Part shown: in pieces, positions 55,581 through 64,000 of the stretch
Layout: each line of letters begins with the position of its first letter
Numbering within the stretch: position 1 is the stretch's first letter
NCBI GenBank assembly: GCA_951640165.1
Contig: OX621255.1
Span: 32,462,001-32,526,000 of the forward strand
DNA from: Pseudoips prasinana
Taxonomy: Eukaryota > Arthropoda > Insecta > Lepidoptera > Nolidae
Reading direction: 5' to 3'
Length of the DNA stretch: 64,000 bases
Translations under genes and position numbers: made by a program
Notes under the pieces: generated by a model
The model's input: the letters and a program-made list of their open reading frames with translations, nothing else
The model's database searches: none
Told to the model about the DNA's origin: nothing

Positions 55581-55754
55581 TTACGTTATGTGTATCGCTC
55601 CTTTTACAGAAGGTATCGATATTTTTATGCATTGTTCGCATGAGTTGCATTGATCGTGGTCACGGGCTGCCATGTCATATTCTGTACTACACACGTAACT
55701 ATTTTAAGATTTCCATAACGGTAATATGATGATCCGGACAATTAAAATGGTCTA

Positions 55755-56026
55755 TCTATACATACATATAATAAAATTGTAGGAAAGTCAAAACTGTACA
55801 TTGAATATTTTTCAAAAAGGATACTTGGGGCGTGATCTGCAATCGACATCGAAGCCAAAAATATAGTTTTTAGAATTTTTGTCTGTTTGTCTGTATGTAT
55901 GTCCGGGCTAAACTCGAAAAGTACTGCATGCATTTACTTCAACTACAGGCTACATATTATTACGCTATCACCTACTGGGGAGGAGCTGTGATAATTTATG
56001 CGGGTAAAACCGCGGGGCACAGCTAG
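55755..56026 (+). mobile_element. Non-autonomous Helitron (272 bp)
   Basis: TCTATACATACATATAATAA start, GCGGGTAAAACCGCGGGGC hairpin region and terminal CTAG, between A and T. Intact ends. Confidence 0.85.
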
Positions 56027-56269
56027 TAGTAAATAAAATCGCTAAGTATAGCTCCCTTTTAAATGGAAATCTTGAAGCTATTCTGGTTCGTTTTTAGTTA
56101 TAATTAAATATATAGGCAATTTAAACAAAACTACTTAATACAATTTTAGGTATTCATTGATATATTTTGAATTTGTATTTAAATAATATTTGTATAGTAT
56201 AATCTATTAGTATTATTTGTTGCTGAAATATTCGTAATAGGTCTCTACCGCGGAGTCAACCAATTTGCA

Positions 56270-56390
56270 ATTCAGTTTTCTTAGGTGCTGCCTGATGCCT
56301 CGCCACGACACCCACACTGACTCACGCCCTATTTTCGTTCCAATGCAGCGTACTTAGTAAGTTTACTTATCATTTAACACTGTGACTTTT
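56270..56390. repeat. Degenerate repeat, pair of 47505-47700
   Basis: CAGTTTTCTTAGGTGCTGCC and the CGCCCTATTTTCGTTCC step. Family unknown. Confidence 0.4.
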
Positions 56391-56660
56391 GTAAAACTGA
56401 ATGTTATAATGTTCTCGGATATTATAACGATCAGCAAGTTTTGATAAAATGGTGTTCAGTGTCGTTTGACGAGTAGTGTTCAGGTAATTTTAACTTTAAT
56501 GATGTTAATTCAATACTGACGCTCTATCTTGTTGAGCGATTTATGGGTGATATACATAGTGTATAGTGATTTTGAAAATCTGAATGTGATCATCGACTTT
56601 TGATGCTGACTGTATCATTTAAATTTGGTTGCGATCGGTTGAATAAAGGAAAGTTAAATG

Positions 56661-56707
56661 TCCTTTGAGGACCCTAGAAGTACCTTACTTCTAGGGTCTT
56701 CAAAGGA
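56661..56707. repeat. 19-bp stem hairpin
   Basis: TCCTTTGAGGACCCTAGAA (56661-56679) pairs with 56689-56707 with one mismatch; loop of 9 nt. Confidence 0.8.
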
Positions 56708-57149
56708 AGATTATTTTCACAAGTACTTATCGATACTTCTGCCTGGGCTGTGAAACGAGTTAGATCACTCCTTTTTATTTGTAAAGGGATGCTTTCGGTA
56801 TGTTTTCCAATATAGGAAATAGGATGTCAGTTCTATATTATTTATTACAATAATTATTTTAGCATAGTTATTTTAATTCATATGTTACATACATATAAAT
56901 CAAAATAACTATGCTGAATAGAAAACCTAAAAATAACGAGTATGTTAAGAGCAGTCAAAAATATGGCAGTAAATAGTACTTTAAATGCTAACTAATGTAA
57001 TTAAATTATTAATACATTCGTTTAAATTAAGAGTCCATTTCTTATTTTGTTCCCTGGAGTTAGACCTTGACTGCGTGGCCAGAGGTCGTGGCGTTGTCCA
57101 CCAAGAACCTCCTTTGTGTGATGAGCATGATTATTTTTTGTGACGGAGT

Positions 57150-57565
57150 GTAATTAATATACAACATGTAACTTAATTAACGCACATCCTGAAAGTAGTT
57201 TGTTCAGAATCGTTTACTGAATCGATTTATATCATTTTGAAGAAAGGTATTTTATTTCCAAAATAATTAAATCTACGGAAATTATTGTCATATTAACCCT
57301 ATACAGTCAAAATAAATTGAAATGGACCGTAAGTCAAATAATAAGACTTTTAAAATTGCAGTTTTATTTGTATTCATACAAATTCCATCATTCAATATTA
57401 AATAAAGAAAAATAAACTTAATTTCAAGAAACTAATTTAGTAAATAACAATGCATATAAATGTTAAATTAAAAATTCTGTGTATGTATTATGATTACAAC
57501 ATAATATTCTAATTGGGGTGTCTGAGAGGGTGTGCGTTAATTACGTTACATGTTGTATATAACAT
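57150..57565. repeat. MITE with ~40-bp inverted ends
   Basis: Left end ACATGTAACTTAATTAACGC (about 57165) and its inverted partner GTGCGTTAATTACGTTACAT (about 57533). The left 130 bp recur, inverted, at the very start of the window. Confidence 0.6.
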
Positions 57566-57574
57566 ATGTACCTT

Positions 57575-57660
57575 TTTAGAATTATATAAGTATGTTTCTC
57601 AATTGGCTGGTTGCCATAGTACAGGCTCTGCCTAGTTTGGGTTCAGTCTGACACGACTAT
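57575..57660 (+). repeat. SINE family C tail
   Basis: AGTATGTTTCTCAATTGGCTGG, CCATAGTACAGGCTCTGCC. Only the 3' part. Confidence 0.55.
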
Positions 57661-58342
57661 CTGTCGTGGAAGACCCACCAAAACTTAATTAAAATGTTAT
57701 ATCAGACTGCCCAAAAACCTGGTTACCAAATCTGGGAATATAAGCGCTCAGCAGAGTCAATTGTCTTATGTATTAAGTTTCTGAAAACGAAATAAAGAAT
57801 ATAAGTCATAATTAATTTTAAGGACTTTCATATTGTTTCCTTTTTGACACGTGCATATATCTCGGAGCAAAACGGTCATATATCTGGGGGTAAGATATTG
57901 CTTCGCGTGACAGGTCGAGCTCGCTACCTACCTATAAAACACACAATGAAAGGATTGGGCCTAAAGGAACTTCATTATAAAATACATCAAAGACAAAGGA
58001 CATAGTGCATACTGCATTAGCATAACAATAGAATGATAATACACAGGCTACAGTGCCGGCGCAGTCATTGCACTTGTATATTAAAGACTTTATAAAGATT
58101 AAATCTAATACCTTCTCAAACATGAAGTAACTCTAAAACAACAGGCACAGCTCTTCTAGCAGTGCGTGGAACGGGGTAAGTTCTTGCGCGTAGGTGGAAA
58201 TGGAGAGTGTATGAATTTCATAGTTATATAAAACACGACACACAAAAACCGGTCTTGTAAATTAAAACTATTATTAAGTATTTGCATACAAATGATTTAA
58301 ATAAAATTGTATTAATATTATGTAAACCACATTATGGTTACA

Positions 58343-58381
58343 AGTACTTTTGTATAAGCTAAGTGTTTATACAAAAGTACT
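58343..58381. repeat. 14-bp stem hairpin
   Basis: AGTACTTTTGTATA and its exact complement around 11 nt. Confidence 0.75.
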
Positions 58382-58806
58382 AATGGTTAACCTACTCTAA
58401 ACTAGGACCTCAGTTTCAAGCGTTTTCTGTTCCTCTATTTAATCTTTTATTTAGTAACCATCCTCTAATTGTGCCCTATATCTATATTATAGAATATATT
58501 TACAACATGAATACTATTTGTGAGTCAAAGCAGCCACTGCTCGACCTAGTCTTGTGTCACAAAGCGAAGTTGTGTAGTCCTTCTAATTAGTGGAGAGTTG
58601 TCACAGACTCGATGGCATTGATGCTGATTGTGGCAAGAATATATCCCATCATCAGAAACACTTGCCCCTGGATTCAATCTACCTTGGCTAGCTAGAAAAT
58701 CGTTAAATATACCTCGAACTCAAGTTGGCATTAGTAGAGAATCTGTTCAGGTGGGGATTGTGCTACTGACAAACGATGTGTCATATTATCATAATATAGT
58801 GTGTGT

Positions 58807-58819
58807 GGGGGGGGGGGGG
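58807..58819. repeat. G13 homopolymer
   Basis: Thirteen G after a GTGTGT run. Confidence 0.8.
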
Positions 58820-58974
58820 TGTAAATCCAAATTTAACGTCATTCATACACAATTAGTAATTCAGTGGCTCTGAAATATGAAATAGCTTATTATCCCTAAA
58901 GCTATCCGTCTTATTACTGACAAACGGGTGTTTACCAGCTCTAAGTACATCACCTTACTTCGGCGATCCCCTAA

Positions 58975-59315
58975 CATCATGACGTCTCAGGAAACACCTG
59001 TCCACGGTGGGCATCGGAGACTGTAGAGTGTGCAGATTCTGCAATAACGCAGACAAAACACCTCTACACCTGCTCTGTCACTGTGAGCCACTGATGCATA
59101 AACGTAACACCGTCCTGGACCAACACTTCTTGCACCAGGACGATGTTATCGTTACTCCTGCCAAGAAGATTCTGCAATTTATCTATGTTGCAGGGTTAGA
59201 CAGGGAAGTTTAGTTGGAGCGGCGAGCACAATAGTTCATCACTGGACGCAGTGTTACCAGGACCTACGGGGACTGGAAATAGCCGCCACCAGAAGAATAA
59301 GAATCAGAATAACAT
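58975..59315 (+). pseudogene. LINE RNase H/C-terminal fragment near exon 2
   Basis: Same element as 10285-10865, opposite orientation. Encodes a Cys-rich CRVCRFCNNADKTPLHLLCH segment and QFIYVAGLDREV with a stop. Its AGAATAAGAATCAG tail ends about 16-20 bp before the 3' splice site at 59330. Confidence 0.78.
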
Positions 59316-59330
59316 CATGATTTGTTGCAG

Positions 59331-59470
59331 ACGAGCAGTACTATGAGATGCCACAACTGTTCGAGCTGGACGAGTGGGCGGGGTGCCGGGCGCGCGGGGG
59401 TGCCTACTGCGTCGGCAGCTTCGAGCTGGTGCCCGAGCGACTTCCCCACGCGCTCTTCGACACCATGAAG
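59331..59470 (+). CDS. nrf-6-like protein, coding exon 2 (partial gene)
   Basis: Begins after TTTGTTGCAG with AC, completing the Asp codon from exon 1, then 46 codons and a GTAAGG donor. The peptide YEMPQLFELDEWAGCRARGG, then AYCVGSFELVPE and LFDTMK matches the start of the NRF (N-terminal to acyltransferase) domain of insect nose-resistant-to-fluoxetine-6-like proteins, including the two conserved Cys. Such proteins continue with more of this domain and a multi-pass acyltransferase-3 domain; those exons are not seen before 64000, so the gene runs off the window. Coding is GC-rich. Family call from motif memory; the physiological role is unknown. Confidence 0.75.
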
Positions 59471-59689
59471 GTAAGGCCATTCCGGATGGAAGTGGTCAAT
59501 CAGTAATACAAGATTGACAGCCCGGCAATCTCGATATTTTTTTTTTTTCTTTTGTATTTATTTCTCTCCTTAACACCTACCATTACAGGTCTTGACCTAA
59601 TGCGATAGTGTTAGTATTAAGATTATAAACAACTTATTGAACGAAATTCTTTAACTAATTAACTTAAAATGCAACTAACTAACTTTAAT

Positions 59690-61560
59690 AGGATCTTTAC
59701 GAGTTCACTCAAATTACATTACTTAAAAATACGAATAGTGTGGGTTATGATGGAATAAGTACAAAAATAATTAAAGCAGTTGCCCATAAAATATGTAGTC
59801 CTTTGAGTCACATAATAAATCTGAGCATTAGTGAAGGTGAATTCCCAGATGCTCTTAAGACCTCAATAATTAAACCATTATTCAAAAAACAGGACAGAGA
59901 GAAATTGGAAAACTACAGGCCCATTTTCCTGCTACCGATATTCTCGAAAATTTTGGAAAAGTATTTCTGTAGTGAATTAAACACATACCTCGAAAAAAAC
60001 AATATTTTATGCAACGAGCAGAAGGGATTCAGGGCAAACAAAACAATTAATATGGCCGTGTATGATTTTCTGCAAGTTGTTTTAAAAAATATGGATAAAA
60101 ATAGTCCAATATCAGCTATATTCTGCGATATGAATCAGGCATTTGATTATGTTCAGCATAATATTCTTCTTAAGAAAATGGAATCCTATGGAGTGAGAGG
60201 TAATATACTGAAGCTGTTTGAATCTTATCTCAATAATCGTAAACAAATAACACAAATAAGTAGATTTAACCAAAAAAATCGGGAAGTGATATTCTCATCG
60301 GAGGAATGTAGAGTCGTGTACGGAATCCCTCAAGGAAGCGTATTAGGACCCCTTCTCTTTACGCTCTACATTAACGATTTTCCTAGAGCGACTGAACATC
60401 CCATGACACTTTTCGCAGACGATAGTACAGTTGCTGTGACAGGTAAATCTAAAGATACATTTGAAAATGACATAAATAATGCTTTAATAGCGATTATAGA
60501 ATGGTTAGATAATAATAATTTAAAAATAAATATTAATAAAACCCTAATAATGCATTTTAGCCAACGCTCGACATACATAAATTCTAATCTTGACATTCAA
60601 TATAATAGTAATAAAATTGACGCAGTGAATACAACTAAGTTTCTTGGACTAACTATAGACCCAGCTCTTAATTGGAAGGCACACATTGAGAACATAAGCA
60701 AGAGAATAAGCAGCAGTTCATATGCTTTATATACCCTGTCGCGAACACTTAGTATTGATGCGCTTCTTACTGCCTATTACGGACTGGTTGAATCTGTACT
60801 TAGATATGGCGTGATGTTCTGGGGCAACTCTACAAACAAAGACATTGTCTTTAAAGCTCAGAAAAGATGCCTCAGAGCAATGTTTAAACTAAATATGACT
60901 GATAGCTGCCAATCTTATTTTAAGCAGTACAAAATATTGACTCTGCCGTCTCTATATATATATGAGGTTTTAGTATTTGTTAAGACCAATCCAACTTTAT
61001 TTCCACGAGTGGCAGACGTAGTTCCCCGAAATAGACGTGATATCAGTAAGTTATGTTTGAACCCGGCTAGGTCTGCACTTATGCGCAAAAGTGTTCTTTG
61101 CATGGCTCCAGTCATATTTAATAAAATACCAAAAGATTGGAAAGACCTCCCAATCACTATATTTAAAAGAAAACTTAAATCACATTTAGTTGAAAAAGCC
61201 TACTATAATACATCAGATTTTCTAGTTGATAAGTTCTAACCTGACATTTAATCAACTTTTTATAATTTTTTGACATTTATTTTACTGGTATTTTATTTTT
61301 TGACATATTATTTTTGACATATTATTTTTAATTTTATGATATATTTATTATTGAATAGATTTTTTGTGTAATGTAATTTTTAGATTTTCCAAATAATAAT
61401 TCTTAAATTGAAAACCTTTAATATTATTATAACACATTTGCACGCTATTGTATAGCAAACATGTCTGAACATAATAATGTCTACTACATCTTGCATGCAA
61501 TAATATTTTTTGTATGTGTACACATGTTTATGCAAATAAATGCTTACTTACTTACTTACA
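59690..61560 (+). mobile_element. 5'-truncated LINE with open RT frame
   Basis: Open from about 59692 (after a TAG) to TAA at 61239, roughly 515 codons; there is no natural ATG at its start, as expected for a 5' truncation. The RT shows YDGISTKIIK, PLFKKQDREKLENYRPI, FCDMNQAFDYV, GIPQGSVLGPLLF and the catalytic FADD (about 60412-60423). The thumb and C-terminus follow (KFLGLTIDPALNW, SVLRYGVMFWG). A 3' UTR ends AATAAATGC and (TTAC)n at about 61540-61559. CR1/Jockey-group by motifs. It sits in intron 2 of the host gene in the same orientation. Confidence 0.88.
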
Positions 61561-61894
61561 TGAGAATATATCCACTTTTTCGTGTACTTCATTAGTTATT
61601 CTAATTGCTCGGGTGAGTGAGATTTTTGCCAGTAGATCGGTCCTAGCCACCGGTACGGCAAGCAGCTGTGGACGCCGCCTTTTCCACACGTAATGGTCCG
61701 GCACTACTTACACTAATTTATGAAATGAAAGAGAGACGCAACGACTTTCCGATGGTCAAATCAAATTTACGTCTGATGTATAATCATTCGGTACATATAT
61801 ATGTACATATATCCGGTCCGCAGACTTATCTTAGGTATATATGATTAATGTTTAAATACCGACTTATACATATAGTGCCGAATTCAACTAAAAA

Positions 61895-62255
61895 GTTTAT
61901 ATGGTACGACACTGACGCGACGTCCTGCGTGAGCGATGTAGACGCGACCGCGAAGCGGTGCGGGGCGTCGCGAAAACAATAAATAGTCTAAACCTATTGA
62001 AGTTTCCTACGTGACAAAAGGTGGTGCGAAGCGAACGCGATCAGTTGGTTTGATATTTTCGTGCGAACTGGATGCAGTGCCGTCGTGTTTTTGCGGCGTC
62101 GCGCGTAGTGGCGGCTGCGCGAGACGATCCGCGTGCACGTAGGACATAGCCGCCGCGTCGCACCGCGTCGCATTGAATTCGCGTGTCATCGCTGCATAAT
62201 CGCGTTCGCTTTGAACCGCTTACCTAGGACGTAGCGTGAGAGCAAATAGTATTCT
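61895..62255. repeat. GC-rich segment, probable MITE
   Basis: CpG-dense, with inverted similarity between CGCGACGTCCTGCGTGAGCG near 61918 and the complement of the 62210-62245 end (CTACGTCCTAGGTAAGCG), and internal hairpins such as CCGCGAAGCGG. No supported frame. The 61561-61890 part is unremarkable. Confidence 0.45.
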
Positions 62256-62359
62256 CAAAACACAAAGATAAATCTCGCAACATATACCGACACGAAAAAA
62301 GTCTTTTGGATTTTTTTACTGGAATAATAAATAACAAAGATATTTAATTATAACCGTTC

Positions 62360-62538
62360 ATAATAGGCTGGGATATTATCAACACATGGCCATCTGATCC
62401 CAAACTAAGCAGAGCTTGTACTATGGGAACCAGGTAATGTTCATGCACAAAAATATCTGTCCTGGGTGGGAATTGAACCCATGACCCACCCGTGGCGTGA
62501 AAGGCAAACATCTACTAACTACGCCAACGTGTCCTAGT
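62360..62538 (-). repeat. tRNA-headed SINE, family C, internally deleted
   Basis: GGCCATCTGATCCCAAACTA tail joined closely to GTGGGAATTGAACCCATGAC head. Confidence 0.78.
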
Positions 62539-62706
62539 TTATTTCTATGCAGTTTGTAATATGTGAAACCGAGACGACACAACAATTCGTGAAGCCGTTT
62601 TCAATTTACTGAACGGCAGTATAATAAGTGTTAATGTAAAACATCTTTTAACGTACTGTTTTATAAAAATAGTTCCAGTTTAAGCGAGATTGAAAATAGA
62701 GTAGAA

Positions 62707-63298
62707 AAAACCGGCCAAGTGCGAGTCGGACTCGCACATGAAGGGTTCCATAGCAGCAAGTATTTCAGTTGATTAAATGAAAGCAAATTGTGGTTTATGA
62801 CGTATTTAAAAAAAACTACTTGCTAGATCTCGTTCAAACCAATTTTCGTTGTTAGTTTCTATGGTAATGTACATCATATATTTTTTTTAGTTTTATCATT
62901 CTCTTATTTTAGAAGTTACAGGGGTGGGGGGGACATTCATTTTACCACTTTGGAAGTGTCTCTCGCGCAAACTATTCAGTTTAGAAAAAAAAGGCTATTA
63001 GAAACCTCAATATCATTTTTGAAGACCTATCCATAGACACCCCACATGCATGGGTACATGAAAACAAATTTTGTGAGTTTCAGTTCTATGTATGGTGACC
63101 CCCCAAAATAATTGTTCTTTTTCTATTTTTGTGTAAAAATCTTAATGCGGTTCACAGAATACATCTACTTACCAAGTTTCAGTAGTACAGCTCTTATAGT
63201 TTCCGAAAAAATTGGCTGTGTCATACGGACGGACAGACAGACATGACGAATCTATAAGGGTTCCGTTTTTTGCCATTTGGCTACGGAACCCTAAAAAT
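62707..63298 (+). repeat. ~590-bp lepidopteran dispersed repeat
   Basis: From CCGGCCAAGTGCGAGTCGG to GGCTACGGAACCCTAAAAAT, which I know as a common lepidopteran repeat. Fragments at 32075 and 41396. No coding frame. Confidence 0.8.
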
Positions 63299-63479
63299 CA
63301 GCTAGATCAAAAGTAGATTTGGTGCCAGTCTCACCATACCTTGACCTTAGGCTCCGTACCGATATAGTAACCTTTTGTTATTTTATCATAAATTAAATAT
63401 AAATTCGAAAGGGTTTAATAAAAATAATAGAACTCAATATCTTCCTGTACCTACAATTTTATATAAATAGTTAACTTGT

Positions 63480-63670
63480 AATACTACAAACATGTTATGT
63501 CTCTTTACAAGCGCTTTATAAAGAGCTTCTTAATAGTCTTTGTCTTTTAATATCGGCGAGCATGTATGAAGCATATAATTACAGTAAACGAGGCATAAAG
63601 GGTGTGCAAAGATCATGACAAGTTGAAATCCGGCGCCTCTGGGCCACAGGCGTGAGTGAGTCTATGGAAT
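63480..63670 (+). repeat. LINE 3' ends, fragments
   Basis: CTTTACAAGCGCTTTATAAA (as at 2755), then GCGAGCATGTATGAAGC to GGCGTGAGTGAGTCTATG (as at 7450-7575). From 63671 to 64000 nothing recognised. Confidence 0.55.
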
Positions 63671-64000
63671 ATTTTTATGAATTTTAGTAGCAATAAAAGT
63701 TAAAAGAGTGACCACATCAAATCAATGGCGGACATTATTTTAATTGTTCCTTATTACGAGTACACTTTCCGCATAGCTACGACCACCGGAGGGGAACATT
63801 ATGTGTGCTCACTTAGATATCACAATAGCATACCACCACTTGAATTAGCAGAGTAGTGTAGTACTCCTTTACTAGGATGTAGTAATATTAACTGCTGTGT
63901 GGCGTATGTTTGGTCGTACCGCTGCGCCCACGGGTTGCAAGTTACATTCCATACAGAACAACTATTAACGTGACTCAGTCTAGCGAGCTACCTGTTAGGT

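Larger units (their letters stand above)
45029..59330 (+). other. Intron 1 of nrf-6-like gene (14.3 kb)
   Basis: Begins GTGTGT and ends TTTGTTGCAG. Nearly all recognisable content is transposon-derived. Stretches with nothing recognised include 45029-45489, 46886-47430, 53062-53730, 53845-55369 and 57670-58970. Confidence 0.7.

Noticed and set aside
62007..62189. CpG-rich stretch as a promoter CpG island
   Set aside because: Inverted similarity at its borders and lack of an adjacent gene start favour a repeat; insect promoters do not generally use CpG islands.
59471..64000. Third exon of the nrf-6-like gene
   Set aside because: Looked for an acceptor followed by codons for the next conserved part of the NRF domain; found only LINE, SINE and other repeat sequence.

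Overview
This 64-kb window looks like nuclear DNA of a moth or butterfly (Lepidoptera). That is inferred from the overall AT richness, one host gene split by GT-AG introns, and a dense set of repeats that I associate with lepidopteran genomes: several tRNA-headed SINE families, a 5S-rRNA-headed SINE, Jockey-, RTE- and CR1-type LINE pieces, small Helitrons ending in CTAG, and an errantivirus. No species can be named from the sequence alone, and no database search was run.

Host genes are few. (1) The first two coding exons of a probable nrf-6-like gene (nose resistant to fluoxetine family) lie on the + strand at 44929-45028 and 59331-59470. They are joined in phase across a 14.3-kb intron packed with mobile elements, and the gene continues past the right edge. 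(2) A short-chain dehydrogenase/reductase pseudogene at 1403-2635 is broken by a ~490-bp insertion and a frameshift. (3) An orphan open frame at 12296-12634 (- strand) may be an exon of something I do not recognise. Nearly everything else is transposon-derived.

Layout: 0-3.3 kb, MITEs, a SINE and the SDR pseudogene; 3.3-6.7 kb, a broken Jockey-type LINE carrying a second LINE inside it; 6.8-16.1 kb, LINE ends, SINEs and a small Helitron; 16.1-23.9 kb, a complete errantivirus on the - strand with identical LTRs, gag, pol and env; 23.9-31 kb, a three-level nest (old polyA retroelement, then a TIR transposon with an 8-bp target duplication, then a chimeric Helitron); 31-44.9 kb, SINEs, an RTE LINE, Helitrons and a 5S-derived SINE inside an older element; 44.9-59.5 kb, the host gene's first intron with SINEs, Helitrons and a ~457-bp palindrome; 59.5-61.6 kb, a nearly intact LINE in intron 2; 61.6-64 kb, a GC-rich repeat, a ~590-bp lepidopteran repeat and LINE ends.

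The most noteworthy items are: the TIR transposon at 26170-30599, whose empty target site survives in a paralogous repeat at about 38 kb and whose ends carry regularly spaced GGACCT motifs; the intact errantivirus; the 51551-52007 palindrome; the Helitron whose helicase is a fusion of two copies; and a truncated LINE lying about 16-20 bp from the 3' splice site of the nrf-6-like exon 2.
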